Shown here one piece after another: positions 51,941-61,400 of a stretch of DNA of 64,000 bases. The position numbers and the translations under genes were made by a program. The stretch comes from Amycolatopsis roodepoortensis (GTDB lineage: Bacteria > Actinomycetota > Actinomycetes > Mycobacteriales > Pseudonocardiaceae), in the NCBI RefSeq assembly GCF_014873915.1, contig NZ_JADBEJ010000004.1:1364001-1428000 (forward strand). Reading direction: 5' to 3'. Position 1 is the stretch's first letter. Each line of letters starts with the position of its first letter. The notes below the pieces were generated by a model. It was given only the letters and a program-made list of their open reading frames with translations. It was not told the origin of the DNA and ran no database searches.

Positions 51941-53485
51941 ATGTCCGGCGACTACATGAGCGGAAGCGAATATTCGGCGACGCTCACGGCCGCGCTCAAC
52001 GGCTATTGGCAGACGCTGGAGAAGCGCTGGCTGCACGACGCCGGCCAGTTGCTGAGGGGTGGTTCGAGCCAGTTCCCCGGGGCACCGGAGCCCGCTCGTT
52101 GGCAGCCCCCGACCGACTCGTGGGGCCATCTGACGACCTGTCCGATCGTCGGGTGGGCGGTCAATGACGGCGCCGCGGCGAGCCGGCCGCAGGCGGAGGC
52201 CTGTGACGGCTGGAGCGTGCGAGACGCGAAGTACGTCGAGTGCCGGGCGTTCGACGTGTTCACCCAGGTCGCGGATTGGGCGTGGCGGAAACGGGAACAG
52301 CTGGCGACCGGCATCCCGGATCTCGCGGGCGGTCCGGAACTGTCGTCGCTCGAAGAGGCTTACAGCGCCTTCTCGTCCGTCGAGAAGAAGATGCGGGTCG
52401 GCAACGCGATGGGCGACCACGACTTGGACAACATGATCGCGCTGCTCGCGGGCAGCAACGACGACTCTGGCACCCGGGCTTGGATGACCGGCTGGATGGG
52501 GCTCGCGGCGAACAGCCTCCGGGACGGTTTCCTCGCGACGGTCCTGCCCACCCTCACTCATCAGGACCTCCTCGTGCAGTGGCTCGGCAACAGCTACTCG
52601 TGCCGGGCCACGATCATCCACGCCGCCAGGAACAACATCCTGAATCTCATCGCCGAGGCCACCACCGCGCTCAACGAAGCCGCCCCCGCTCCGACGGAAC
52701 CTCCCAAGGAGAAGCTGGTACTGAGCGCCGTCAGCGACAAGTGGGAATACGCCAAAACCGTCATCGGCGCCTTGGGCCGCACGGCTCCGGCCGGCGTCGG
52801 CAACGCGCTGATCCTGCTCGAGTTCGCGATGAACATCACCGCACGGCCGTTCAACTCGGACCTGCGGTTCCCTCGGCTGGACGCGTTCTTCGCGCATGTG
52901 GACACCGGCGTCCGCGAACTCCACAGCGATCTGGACAAGGCCGAGAAGGACTACCACGACGCCATCAAGGCCATCCAGAACGAGATCGCCGGGGTCGACC
53001 GCATCGATCTCGAGCTCTACGACATGACGCAACCTCCGGCGAAAGGCGGTGCCAAACCAGGGTCGGACGGAACCCAGCGCTACGCCGTGGACGTCACGGT
53101 CGTGCTGCAGCTCGCCGAGGCCTGCTACGGAGCGGCCGAGATCTACTCGGGCTTGCTCGGGGAACTCGCGAAAACCTCTTACGCCGACGGCCAGCTCGTC
53201 GGTCGCGGGGTCGTCCCCACCGAGGCCGACACCGCCCTGAAGCAGTTACGGAACGACGTCGAGTCCTTCTTCCAGAAGACGACCGCGCGCTACCTGGCCG
53301 CGGGCGACCGCATCAAGGAAGCCGCCGAGAAGTACGCGCAGACCGACGCCGAGCAGAAGGAGCGGATCCAGTCGTCGATCGGCACGCTCGGCGACTGGGC
53401 CAAGGAAGAGCCCGGCAAGAAGCCCGAGGGTGAACGGCGGGACCGGATCGACCTCGACCCGGACAAGGAAGGCGCCCAGAACTGA
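51941..53485 (+). CDS. Hypothetical protein, 514 aa, helical
   Basis: Large soluble-looking protein without signal peptide or clear membrane segment. N terminus SEYSATLTAALNGYWQTLEKRWLHDAGQLL is amphipathic; residues 60-110 hold three cysteines (TTCPIV, EACDGW, VECRAF); the middle and C-terminal parts are long helices (HVDTGVRELHSDLDKAEKDY; TADEADTALKQLRNDVESFF-like stretch; IKEAAEKYAQTDAEQKERIQ) likely forming coiled coils, ending in a Lys/Glu/Asp tail. ATG 51941 has GGTGGA 4 nt upstream; GTG 51932 is an alternative. No family recognised. Helical N terminus plus acidic tail could suit a type VII secretion substrate, but no proof. Confidence 0.8.
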   Translation: MSGDYMSGSEYSATLTAALNGYWQTLEKRWLHDAGQLLRGGSSQFPGAPEPARWQPPTDSWGHLTTCPIVGWAVNDGAAASRPQAEACDGWSVRDAKYVECRAFDVFTQVADWAWRKREQLATGIPDLAGGPELSSLEEAYSAFSSVEKKMRVGNAMGDHDLDNMIALLAGSNDDSGTRAWMTGWMGLAANSLRDGFLATVLPTLTHQDLLVQWLGNSYSCRATIIHAARNNILNLIAEATTALNEAAPAPTEPPKEKLVLSAVSDKWEYAKTVIGALGRTAPAGVGNALILLEFAMNITARPFNSDLRFPRLDAFFAHVDTGVRELHSDLDKAEKDYHDAIKAIQNEIAGVDRIDLELYDMTQPPAKGGAKPGSDGTQRYAVDVTVVLQLAEACYGAAEIYSGLLGELAKTSYADGQLVGRGVVPTEADTALKQLRNDVESFFQKTTARYLAAGDRIKEAAEKYAQTDAEQKERIQSSIGTLGDWAKEEPGKKPEGERRDRIDLDPDKEGAQN

Positions 53486-53488
53486 CGT

Positions 53489-54109
53489 TCAGGCGGGCCG
53501 GGTGATCGCGGCGAGCATCAGGGCCCGGAGTTCGGCGGCGACGTCGGCGACCGGGAGCGGCGGGGTGTGCGCCTGCCATTCGCGCAGCAGACCGGTCGCC
53601 GCGCCGACGAGCGCGATCGCCGTCAGGCGGTAATCGCGATCCGGTGCGACCCCGTGCGCCGCGGCGTGCCGGGCCTCGGTTTCGATGAACGCGGCCCACC
53701 GATCGACCCATTCCTGGTGCTGCGCCTCCAAAGCCGCGCTGACGCCGACGGCCTCGACGTAGTTCAGCCGCGGCATCCGGGGATCCGAGGTGACCGTGCT
53801 GACGAAGACGTCCAGCAGTGTCCCGATCCGGGTGACCGCGTCGGCGTCTTCCAGCGTCTCCAGGGTGCCGGTGACGTGCTCCAGCGCGAGCGCGTTGATG
53901 CGCTCGTGGAGCGTCAGCAGCACCTTCTCCTTGCTCTCGAACTCCTCGTAGAAGTTCCGCGTCGAGACGCCAGCGCGGGTGCACAACTCGGTGATCTTCG
54001 CCTGCCGGTAGCCCGTCGACGTGAACAGGTCCAGGGCCGCCAGGAGCAGGCGTTCACGCCGTTCGGCGCGCCGTTGCTCGGGCGCGACCCCGCCGTAGGT
54101 GCGGGCCAC
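53489..54109 (-). CDS. TetR family regulator, divergent from secretory lipase
   Basis: 206-aa regulator. HTH: RRERLLLAALDLFTSTGYRQ and AGVSTRNFYEEFESKEKVLL (about residues 16-60), followed by a helical effector domain. GTG 54109 has GGGAGG 4 nt upstream; the 15-residue longer form to 54154 lacks a ribosome site. Divergent from the lipase with 91 bp between starts, so probably its repressor. GGTAAC (54126) and TTACC near 54182 are inverted half-sites far apart. Confidence 0.88.
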   Translation of the reverse strand: MARTYGGVAPEQRRAERRERLLLAALDLFTSTGYRQAKITELCTRAGVSTRNFYEEFESKEKVLLTLHERINALALEHVTGTLETLEDADAVTRIGTLLDVFVSTVTSDPRMPRLNYVEAVGVSAALEAQHQEWVDRWAAFIETEARHAAAHGVAPDRDYRLTAIALVGAATGLLREWQAHTPPLPVADVAAELRALMLAAITRPA

Positions 54110-54200
54110 TCGACCTCCCCCGATTCGGTAACAGGGATTGCCAGATGCTAGCAACAGCGCCTACATTGCGAAAATCTCGATTACCAAACTGGAGGCTGTA

Positions 54201-55301
54201 ATGCGTCTGGCGCTTCGGACAGTTCTGGTCGCAGCTCTCACCGCCACCCTGATCGGGGCCCCGGCCGCGCAAGCCGCGCCGAGCGCCCCAGGGGATCTGG
54301 TCGACTACAAATCGGTCGTCGCCACCGCCCCGGCGAAGGCCTGGAAACTCCACTACCGCTCCACCTCGGCGACGGGGCAGCCGAACACGGTTTCGGGCAT
54401 CCTGCTGGTCCCGCACACGCCGTGGACGAAGGGCGCCCGCCCGCTGGTCAGCTACGCCGTCGGCACGCACGGCCTCGGCGACCGCTGCGCGCCGTCGACC
54501 CGGCTGACGAACGGGTCCGAGAACGAAGTCCTCCTGATGAGCCAAGCGCTTTCGCGTGGCTGGGCGGTCGTCGTGACCGACTACGAGGGCCTCGGCACCC
54601 CGGGCACGCACACCTACGCCGTCGGCCAGTCCGAAGGCCGGGCCGTCCTGGACGCCGCCCGGGCCGCTTCCCGGGTCCCTGAAGCGGGCTTGTCCAAGAC
54701 CGGACCGGTCGGCGTTTTCGGTTACTCGCAAGGAGGTCAGGCCGCGGCTTTCGCCGGCGAACTGCAGCCGTCCTACGCGCCGGACGTCAACCTGGTCGGC
54801 GTCGCGGAAGGCGGCGTCCCGGCGGATCTGAACGCGGTCCTGAAGTTCAACGACGGCGGGCCGGCGTTCGGTCTCGTACTCGGTGCCGCTGTCGGCTTCG
54901 CGACCGCTTACCCGGAACTGCCGTTCACCGAGGTGCTCAACGCTAAGGGCGAGCGGGCCGTCGCGAAGGTCAAGGAAGCGTGCACCGTCGAGCTCGGCGC
55001 TGCGGCGCCTTTCGCGCGGCTCAACGACTTCACGACCGTGCCGAACGTTTCGTCGGACCCGCGCTGGCAGGCCAGGCTCGGCGAGAACCTGGCGGGCAAG
55101 ACCAAACCCGGCGCGCCGGTCTTCCTGTACCACGCTTCGCTGGACGAACTGATCCCGCTCGCGGTCGGCAAGGGCCTGCTCGACCGTTACCGCGCCCTCG
55201 GCGCCGACGTCACCTGGCAGGAGTTCCCGCTGCTGGAGCACATCGGCGGCGTCTCGGCGGGCGGCCCTGTCGCGATGACCTGGCTGGGCACCAAGTTCTG
55301 A
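54201..55301 (+). CDS. Secreted lipase (secretory lipase/LIP family)
   Basis: 366-aa alpha/beta hydrolase. Sec signal MRLALRTVLVAALTATLIGA ends near AAQAAP. The nucleophile elbow is GVFGYSQGGQAAAFA (Ser in GYSQG), acid candidate in YHASLDELIP, His in LLEHIGGVS. The ordering and the TDYEGLGTPGTHTY block match the secretory lipase family known from Candida and many actinobacteria. Hydrolyses extracellular lipids or esters. GGAGG lies 5 nt before ATG 54201. Confidence 0.88.
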   Translation: MRLALRTVLVAALTATLIGAPAAQAAPSAPGDLVDYKSVVATAPAKAWKLHYRSTSATGQPNTVSGILLVPHTPWTKGARPLVSYAVGTHGLGDRCAPSTRLTNGSENEVLLMSQALSRGWAVVVTDYEGLGTPGTHTYAVGQSEGRAVLDAARAASRVPEAGLSKTGPVGVFGYSQGGQAAAFAGELQPSYAPDVNLVGVAEGGVPADLNAVLKFNDGGPAFGLVLGAAVGFATAYPELPFTEVLNAKGERAVAKVKEACTVELGAAAPFARLNDFTTVPNVSSDPRWQARLGENLAGKTKPGAPVFLYHASLDELIPLAVGKGLLDRYRALGADVTWQEFPLLEHIGGVSAGGPVAMTWLGTKF

Positions 55302-55319
55302 CGAGCCCCGGGGGATGAC

Positions 55320-55366
55320 GCGAAAGCCACTTTCGCAACCTTGAAGGTTGCGAAAGTGGCTTTCGC
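55320..55366. terminator. Nested palindrome hairpin, 23-bp arms
   Basis: Arms 55320-55342 and 55344-55366 with almost no loop (inner TTGAA). Core GCGAAAG-CCA-CTTTCGC, the same class as at 31.1, 31.2 and 39.3 kb. 18 bp after the lipase stop. Confidence 0.7.
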
Positions 55367-55395
55367 AACGCTTGCCACCGCCACACGAGCCCCAC

Positions 55396-55493
55396 GTGAT
55401 TGAAGGGACGACACGACCGAGGCCGGGTCTCCCCGCGTGTCGTCCGTCCAGTCACGCGTGTCGTCCGTCTGATCACGCGTGTCGTCCGAACAC
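55396..55493. repeat. Head-to-head array of 21-bp units, variant class
   Basis: One inverted unit (55396-55416), then direct units 55435-55455 and 55456-55476 and a partial 55477-55493. Units begin GCGTGTCGTCC and end TCAC. They share the GCGnGT start and TCAC end and the 21-bp period with the arrays at 14.1 and 36.9 kb, but the inner word differs. Between convergent genes. Confidence 0.78.
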
Positions 55494-55501
55494 GACCGGC
55501 A

Positions 55502-56206
55502 TCAGACAGTGTCGAACACCCGAAGCGCGGTCACCGCGTCCGGCGCCAAAGAAGTCGTGAGCGTCCCACCGGCGGCCAAAGGCGTACGCGACCACCACTC
55601 ACCCGAGGCGGCAGGCAGCGAAGGGCCGCCCACGACCAGATCGGTCGCCAGCACCCGCCGCCCCGCCAGATGCGCCAGGCTGGAGTCCAAAGTGGAGTCA
55701 CCGATCGTCAGCGTCTGGCGCAACACCGGAACGGCTCCCCGCACGACATGTTGCGTGGTCGCCAAAGTCCCCGGCCGCTCACCGGCCCGCCCGAGCACCA
55801 GCACCTCGCGCGTATGCAGGAAGGCACCAGGAGCCAGCGAGGCCCGGAACTCGGCAGTGTGCCGAGCACGAGCGGTCACGACGGTCGGCTCCGGCAGATA
55901 CTCCAGCAATCCACCGTCCTCCACGACAACGTCCACAAGGGACGAACTCCCCTCCCCGTGCGGGCCGGGAAGCGCGATCGTCGCCGCCACCCCGGAAAGC
56001 CGCAGCGAGGCCCCGGCGCCGACACGGATGGTCAGTTTCAGCTCGTCGCCGCCCAACGGCGAAGTCGCCGAATTGACCAGATGCACCACCGCCGTCACGC
56101 CGGCGCCCCGCTTGGGAAGGAGCGTGAGCGGCGCCATCGAGCGCAGCTCACGCAGTACGGTCCGGCCGCCCTCGAAGCAGGCGGTCAGCCGCGCGTGCGC
56201 CTTCAC
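55502..56206 (-). CDS. ureD: Urease accessory protein UreD
   Basis: 234-aa UreD/UreH protein, the scaffold that binds apo-urease and recruits UreF-UreG for nickel insertion. Seen: [56 protein letters not shown], and [18 protein letters not shown] strands. ATG 56206 overlaps the UreG stop by ATGA. Last gene of ureABCFGD. Confidence 0.9.
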   Translation of the reverse strand: MKAHARLTACFEGGRTVLRELRSMAPLTLLPKRGAGVTAVVHLVNSATSPLGGDELKLTIRVGAGASLRLSGVAATIALPGPHGEGSSSLVDVVVEDGGLLEYLPEPTVVTARARHTAEFRASLAPGAFLHTREVLVLGRAGERPGTLATTQHVVRGAVPVLRQTLTIGDSTLDSSLAHLAGRRVLATDLVVGGPSLPAASGEWWSRTPLAAGGTLTTSLAPDAVTALRVFDTV

Positions 56207-56910
56207 CCCGCGCGGACCGGGAGCAGCGAGCGGACCCAGTCCGCGACCGCCGGCGCGTTCGGGGTGTCCACAAGGGACTGAGTGATCACCGGAAGTTCGC
56301 CCCGCATCCGGTGCGCGTCCGACGTCATCACGTCCATGTCCGCGCCGACCAGATGCGCGATGTCGATCTTGTTGATCACCAGCAGATCCGCCGTCGTGAC
56401 GCCCGGCCCGCCCTTACGCGGCACCTTGTCGCCACCGGCGACGTCGACCACGAAGACCTGGCTGTCGGCGAGCCCCCGGCTGAACACCGCCGTGAGGTTG
56501 TCCCCGCCGCTTTCGATGATCACCAGATCCAGCCCCGGGAAGCGCTCCTCCAGCCGCTCGACGGCGTCGAGGTTCGCGGTGATGTCGTCGCGGATCGCCG
56601 TATGCGGGCACGCGCCGGTCTGCACGGCCTCGATCCGCTCCGGGTCGAGCACCCCGGCCTTGCGCAGGAAGTCGGCGTCCTCGGTGGTGTAGATGTCGTT
56701 CGTGACGACGGCGAGGTTCACCTCGTCGCCGAGCGCCCGGCACAGCGCCGCCGTGAGCGCGGTCTTCCCGCTCCCCACCGGCCCGCCGATCCCGATCCGG
56801 TACGCGCGCCCCGCGGTCGGCGCCTGCTCGTAATGGTCGGGTTCCGCGGCGGTCGGGTCGAAATTGACCGGGTGCACATGTCCGTGACCGTGACCATGCT
56901 CAACTGGCAA
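56203..56910 (-). CDS. ureG: Urease accessory GTPase UreG
   Basis: 235-aa SIMIBI-class GTPase that delivers nickel. Walker [15 protein letters not shown] (Lys49), metal-binding CPH in [27 protein letters not shown], and [12 protein letters not shown]. The chosen start is TTG 56910, because it retains a His-rich N terminus ([12 protein letters not shown]) and has GAGG 8 nt upstream. It overlaps ureF by 11 bp. GTG 56877 would remove the His tail. The His tail may partly replace the missing UreE. Confidence 0.88.
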   Translation of the reverse strand: MPVEHGHGHGHVHPVNFDPTAAEPDHYEQAPTAGRAYRIGIGGPVGSGKTALTAALCRALGDEVNLAVVTNDIYTTEDADFLRKAGVLDPERIEAVQTGACPHTAIRDDITANLDAVERLEERFPGLDLVIIESGGDNLTAVFSRGLADSQVFVVDVAGGDKVPRKGGPGVTTADLLVINKIDIAHLVGADMDVMTSDAHRMRGELPVITQSLVDTPNAPAVADWVRSLLPVRAG

Positions 56911-57574
56911 AGAGACGCACCTCTTCCTGGTGATGCCGGGCGTGTGCCTCGGCGAACAGATCGAGCGCCGGTGAACCCGGCGCCGGGAGATCGGCCGGAT
57001 CGTCGCCCGCGACCTCGGCCGCGCGCCGGGAAACATCCCGGACCTCGTTCGCGAGCCGGGCCACGACCCCGTTGACGGCGAACGGATCGAGCCCGAGCAA
57101 TCGGACGGCCGCGCTCGCGGGCCCGCTGATCGCGAGGTACGCCACCGCCATAGCGGCATCGAAGGGCACGCGAACCAGCGCGCCGACGATCACCGGATGA
57201 TGCGGACGCGGGGTTTCCTTCAGGAGCTGCGAAAGCACCGGCGACGGCCACGCCGCCATTCCCGCCCGAGCGGTTCCGCGACCTTGCGCGCGGGACGCCT
57301 CGCGCTGGGCGAGCGACGGCGTCCTGGCGTCGAGTTCGACGTCGAGCCGTCTCCAGTGTCCACTATGGACGCCACGTGCGGCGGCGTGCGCCGAAGCGGC
57401 CGCGAACACCGCGGCCAACGAACCGGCCGTTCGCAGGCGCCCGGAGAGGAAACCCGGCAGATCGCGTTCATGCGTGATCAGTTTCCGGGTGACTGCCTCT
57501 TCGAGCCCGCCGGAATGGACGTGCCCGCCCCCGGGGAACCGGGAGTCGGCCAGAATAATCGCTGAAAGATCCAT
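56900..57574 (-). CDS. ureF: Urease accessory protein UreF
   Basis: 224-aa all-helical UreF. N terminus [21 protein letters not shown] is diagnostic, followed by long Ala-rich helices and a C-terminal [11 protein letters not shown]. It gates the nickel-GTPase step with UreD. The ATG overlaps the UreC stop (TGATG) and the 3' end overlaps ureG. Confidence 0.92.
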   Translation of the reverse strand: MDLSAIILADSRFPGGGHVHSGGLEEAVTRKLITHERDLPGFLSGRLRTAGSLAAVFAAASAHAAARGVHSGHWRRLDVELDARTPSLAQREASRAQGRGTARAGMAAWPSPVLSQLLKETPRPHHPVIVGALVRVPFDAAMAVAYLAISGPASAAVRLLGLDPFAVNGVVARLANEVRDVSRRAAEVAGDDPADLPAPGSPALDLFAEAHARHHQEEVRLFAS

Positions 57575-59295
57575 CAGAACAAGAAGTATCGTTGCGCCAT
57601 GGGCAGTTCGGTCACCGGCCGCGGCTCGATCAGCTCACCGTCGACGTGCACGGCGAAGCTGTCCGGCTCCACCCGGATGTCCGGCGTCGCGTCGTTGAGC
57701 ACCATGTCGGCCTTGCCTCGCGAGCGCGTGTTCGCGATCGGCACGAGCCTTCGCGCGATGCCGAACCGTTCGGCCACCCCGCTTTCCAGCGCTTCCGGTG
57801 CCACGAAATGGAAGCTGCTCGCCGCGGCGACCACCGGGGCGGCGCCGAACATCGGCCGCGCGAGCACCGGTTGCGGCGTCGGGATGGACGCGTTCGCGTC
57901 GCCCATCGCCGCCCACGCGGGGAAGCCGCCCTTGAGCACCACGTGCGGCCGCACTCCGAAGAACTTCGGCTCCCACAGCACGAGATCCGCGAGCTTTCCG
58001 ACCTCCACCGAACCGATCTCGTGGTCCATGCCGTGCGCGATCGCGGGGTTGATCGTGTATTTGGCGACATAGCGGCGAGCCCGCAGATTGTCGGCCGCGC
58101 CGTCGCCGGGCAGGGCGCCGCGCCGTCGCTTCATCACGTGCGCGGTCTGCCAGGTCCGGATGATCACCTCGCCGATCCGGCCCATCGCCTGCGAATCCGA
58201 GCTCATCATGGAGATCGCGCCGAGATCGTGCAGGACGTCCTCGGCCGCGATGGTCGTCGGCCGGATCCGGCTTTCGGCGAACGCCAGGTCCTCGGGCACC
58301 GACGGGTTCAGGTGATGGCAGACGACGAGCATGTCGAGGTGCTCGTCGAGGGTGTTCGCGGTGTGCGGGCGGGTCGGGTTCGTCGACGACGGCAGGATGT
58401 TGGGCAGCCCGGCGACCTGGATGATGTCCGGCGCGTGCCCGCCGCCCGCGCCTTCGGTGTGGTACGCGTTGATCGAGCGACCCCGGATGGCGTCCACTGT
58501 GGACTCCAGGAAACCCGCCTCGTTCAGCGTGTCGGTGTGGATCGCCACCTGGACACCGGATTCGTCGGCCACCGTGAGGCAGGCGTCGATCGCGGCCGGG
58601 GTGCTGCCCCAGTCCTCGTGCAGTTTGAACCCGCCGGCGCCGGCGGCCAGCTGTTCGCGCAGTGCCTCGTGCCGGACGGTGTTCCCCTTGCCCAGCAACA
58701 GGACGTTGACCAGCTGGCCGTCCATCGCCTGCAGCATCCGGCCGAGGTTCCACGCGCCGGGCGTGACGGTGGTGGCCTTGCTGCCTTCGGCCGGGCCGGT
58801 CCCGCCGCCGACGAGGGTGGTGAGCCCGGACGCCAGCGCGGTCTCGGTCAGCTGCGGGCAGATGAAGTGGACGTGGCAGTCGATCCCGCCCGCGGTGAGG
58901 ATCTTCCCGTTGCCGGACAAAACCTCCGTCGACGGGCCGACGACCAGCGCCGGGTCGACGCCGTCCATCGTGTCCGGGTTGCCCGCCTTGCCGATGCCGA
59001 CGATCCGGCCGTCGCGGACGCCGACGTCGGCCTTGACGATCCCCCAGTGGTCCAGGATCACGGCGCCGGTGATGATCAGATCCGGCGCGCCCTCGGCCCT
59101 GGTCGCCATTCCCTGGCCCATGGATTCGCGGATGACCTTGCCGCCGCCGAACAGCACTTCGTCGCCGCTGCCGGACGGACCCATACTGCGGTCTTCGGTG
59201 ACCTCGACGAATAGATCGGTGTCCGCGAGGCGGATCCGGTCGCCGGTCGTCGGGCCGAACAGTTCGGCGTACCGCTCGCGATCGATCGACGGCAT
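57574..59295 (-). CDS. ureC: Urease alpha subunit
   Basis: 573-aa catalytic subunit. The dinickel ligands are visible: His141 and His143 in [10 protein letters not shown], carbamylated Lys224 in [10 protein letters not shown], His253 (VAIHTDTL), His279 ([10 protein letters not shown]) and Asp367 ([10 protein letters not shown]); general acid His in VVCHHLNP (327/328). Note that the mobile flap usually carries Cys in MVCHHL, present here as VVCHHL. Hydrolyses urea to ammonia and carbamate in the cytosol. Start overlaps UreB stop. Confidence 0.97.
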   Translation of the reverse strand: MPSIDRERYAELFGPTTGDRIRLADTDLFVEVTEDRSMGPSGSGDEVLFGGGKVIRESMGQGMATRAEGAPDLIITGAVILDHWGIVKADVGVRDGRIVGIGKAGNPDTMDGVDPALVVGPSTEVLSGNGKILTAGGIDCHVHFICPQLTETALASGLTTLVGGGTGPAEGSKATTVTPGAWNLGRMLQAMDGQLVNVLLLGKGNTVRHEALREQLAAGAGGFKLHEDWGSTPAAIDACLTVADESGVQVAIHTDTLNEAGFLESTVDAIRGRSINAYHTEGAGGGHAPDIIQVAGLPNILPSSTNPTRPHTANTLDEHLDMLVVCHHLNPSVPEDLAFAESRIRPTTIAAEDVLHDLGAISMMSSDSQAMGRIGEVIIRTWQTAHVMKRRRGALPGDGAADNLRARRYVAKYTINPAIAHGMDHEIGSVEVGKLADLVLWEPKFFGVRPHVVLKGGFPAWAAMGDANASIPTPQPVLARPMFGAAPVVAAASSFHFVAPEALESGVAERFGIARRLVPIANTRSRGKADMVLNDATPDIRVEPDSFAVHVDGELIEPRPVTELPMAQRYFLF

Positions 59296-59588
59296 CAGGA
59301 CTCCAGCCGCAATCCGGGCACCACACGGTTCCCGGCCAGCGGGACGAGGTCGACTTCGCGTTCCACACCCGGTTCGAACCGCACCGAAGTCCCCGCGGGC
59401 ACGTCGAGCCGATGCCCTCGCGCGGCTTCGCGATCGAATTCGAGCCCCGGATTCACCGCCGCGAAATGGTAGTGCGAGCCGACCTGGACGGGCCGGTCGC
59501 CGAGGTTCCGCACGAGCAGCCGGACCCGCGGCCTGCCCGGGTTCAGCTCGACCGGCGCGCCGCCGGTGATGATCTCCCCTGGTCGCAC
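59295..59588 (-). CDS. ureB: Urease beta subunit
   Basis: 97-aa subunit: [19 protein letters not shown], then [23 protein letters not shown] and [19 protein letters not shown], all UreB blocks. Separate alpha, beta and gamma genes as in most bacteria. It follows ureA after 13 bp and overlaps ureC as TGATG. Confidence 0.95.
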   Translation of the reverse strand: MRPGEIITGGAPVELNPGRPRVRLLVRNLGDRPVQVGSHYHFAAVNPGLEFDREAARGHRLDVPAGTSVRFEPGVEREVDLVPLAGNRVVPGLRLES

Positions 59589-59601
59589 TCGCGGCCCCTC
59601 C

Positions 59602-59904
59602 CTAGACGATCGGGTCGTGCACGGTGACGAGCTTCGTGCCGTCCGGGAAAGTGGCTTCGACCTGCACGGAATCGACCATCTCCGGCACCCCGTCCAGCAC
59701 CTGCGCCCGGGAGAGCACCGTGCGGCCGCTCGCGACGAGTTCGCTCACCGTCCGGCCGTCACGGGCACCTTCGAGGACGTGGTCGGTGATCAGCGCGACC
59801 GCTTCGGGGTAGTTCAGCCGGACCCCGCGTTCCAGGCGTTTGCGAGCCACGTCCGCCGCGACGTGGATGAGCAGTTTGTCCCGCTCCTGGGGGCTCAGGT
59901 GCAT
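59602..59904 (-). CDS. ureA: Urease gamma subunit
   Basis: 100-aa subunit: [45 protein letters not shown] and [18 protein letters not shown]. First gene of the operon; the promoter must lie in 59905-60196. No GlnR box is clear; GTAAT-N6-CGAAAG near 60040-60056 is only a weak resemblance. Confidence 0.95.
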   Translation of the reverse strand: MHLSPQERDKLLIHVAADVARKRLERGVRLNYPEAVALITDHVLEGARDGRTVSELVASGRTVLSRAQVLDGVPEMVDSVQVEATFPDGTKLVTVHDPIV

Positions 59905-60196
59905 GGGAAAGGTCTATCACCGGAAACCGCAGGCCGCCCGATCTCGAAACACAGGATTTACCTCGGCGACCGGTACACGGAAAGTGAACGGCACCGTAAC
60001 TCTTCGCGTACGAAGCCCGATTTCACTGAATCGTTCTCGTAATCGTGACCGAAAGCACCACATCTTTCGATTGCCCCGCGCCGCGACGTGGAGCAAAGTT
60101 TGTCCATCCGTGCGATGAGGCGCGCCTTCGCTGCGTGCATCCCGTCCACGCATGAAACACAAAGCCGGGGAATGCGCATCGAAAGGTTTCACCACA

Positions 60197-61345
60197 GTGA
60201 GTACCTCCACGATCAGCACCAAGCCGTCCGACCAGGTCGACGACGGTTTCCGACCGGGTCTCGAAGGTGTGGTCGCCTTCAAGACCGAAATCGCCGAGCC
60301 CGACCGTGACGGTGGCGCACTGCGCTATCGAGGTGTCGACATCGAGGATCTCGCCGGCAAGGTGACCTTCGGTGACGTCTGGGGCCTTCTCGTCGACAGT
60401 CGCTTCGGCCACGGGCTACCGCCCGCCGAGCCGTTCCCGCTGCCGGTGCACACCGGCGACGTCCGCGTCGACGTCCAGGCCGCGCTGGCCATGCTCGCCC
60501 CCATCTGGGGCTACCGGCCGCTGCTCGACATCACCGACGACGAAGCGCGCGACCAGCTGGCCCGCGCCTCGGTGATGGCGCTTTCGTACGTCGCCCAGTC
60601 CGCGCGCGGTATCGGGCAGCCCGCCGTCCCGCAGACCCGGGTCGACGAGGCGAAGTCGATCACCGAACGGTTCATGGTCCGCTGGCGCGGCGAGCCCGAC
60701 CCGGCCCACGTCAAGGCCATCGACGCCTACTGGGTCTCGGCCGCCGAGCACGGCCTCAACGCCTCCACCTTCACCGCCCGGGTCATCGCCTCGACCGGCG
60801 CCGACGTCGCCGCGGCGCTGTCCGGCGCGATCGGCGCCATGTCCGGCCCGCTGCACGGCGGCGCGCCGGCGCGGGTGCTGCCGATGATCGAAGAGGTCGA
60901 GAAGACCGGCGACGCGGTCGGCCTGGTCAAGGGCATCCTGGACCGCAAGGAACGGATGATGGGCTTCGGGCACCGCGTGTACCGCGCGGAGGACCCGCGG
61001 GCCCGCGTGCTGCGCCGCACCTGCCAGGAGCTCGGCGCGTCGCGGTACGAAGCGGCTGCCGAGCTGGAGCAGGTGGCGCTGAAGGAGCTGCGCGAGCGGC
61101 GTCCGGACCACCCGATCGAGACCAACGTCGAGTTCTGGGCGGCCGTGATCCTGGACTTCGCCGAGGTACCGCCGCACATGATGCCCGCCATGTTCAGCTC
61201 GGCGCGCACCGCCGGCTGGGCCGCGCACATCCTGGAGCAGAAGAAGACCGGACGCCTGGTGCGGCCGTCGGCCAAGTACGTTGGGCCGGAGCCGCGTAAG
61301 CCCGAGGACGTCGAAGGCTGGGACCTGGTGAGCAAGCAGTCCTGA
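60197..61345 (+). CDS. citA: Second citrate synthase/2-methylcitrate synthase (CitA-like)
   Basis: 382-aa short-form citrate synthase. Active-site blocks: GPLHGGAPARVLPMIEE, MGFGHRVYRAEDPRARVL and ETNVEFWAAVILDFAEVPPHMM. Sequence tracks mycobacterial CitA (Rv0889c) as I recall it (FRPGLEGVVAFKTEIAEPDRDGGALRYRGVDIEDL). GTG 60197 has AAAGG 10 nt upstream; ATG 60152 would add 15 residues without a ribosome site. It may make citrate or 2-methylcitrate; there is no prpB or prpD beside it. Confidence 0.92.
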   Translation: MSTSTISTKPSDQVDDGFRPGLEGVVAFKTEIAEPDRDGGALRYRGVDIEDLAGKVTFGDVWGLLVDSRFGHGLPPAEPFPLPVHTGDVRVDVQAALAMLAPIWGYRPLLDITDDEARDQLARASVMALSYVAQSARGIGQPAVPQTRVDEAKSITERFMVRWRGEPDPAHVKAIDAYWVSAAEHGLNASTFTARVIASTGADVAAALSGAIGAMSGPLHGGAPARVLPMIEEVEKTGDAVGLVKGILDRKERMMGFGHRVYRAEDPRARVLRRTCQELGASRYEAAAELEQVALKELRERRPDHPIETNVEFWAAVILDFAEVPPHMMPAMFSSARTAGWAAHILEQKKTGRLVRPSAKYVGPEPRKPEDVEGWDLVSKQS

Positions 61346-61356
61346 CGCGTTTGGTT

Positions 61357-61400
61357 TCGTGAGTGGCTAGGACGGTTCTAACCGTCCTAGCCACTCACGA
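61357..61400. terminator. Hairpin with perfect 21-bp arms, overlapping a stop codon
   Basis: Arms 61357-61377 and 61380-61400 (core GAGTGGCTAGGACGGTT), 11 bp after the citrate synthase stop. The right arm covers the last codons and stop of the opposing TetR gene (stop at 61387-61389). Confidence 0.7.

Noticed and set aside
60030..60060. GlnR box upstream of urease
   Set aside because: GTAAT-N6-CGAAAG only weakly resembles the consensus and no second box was seen; not strong enough to list.
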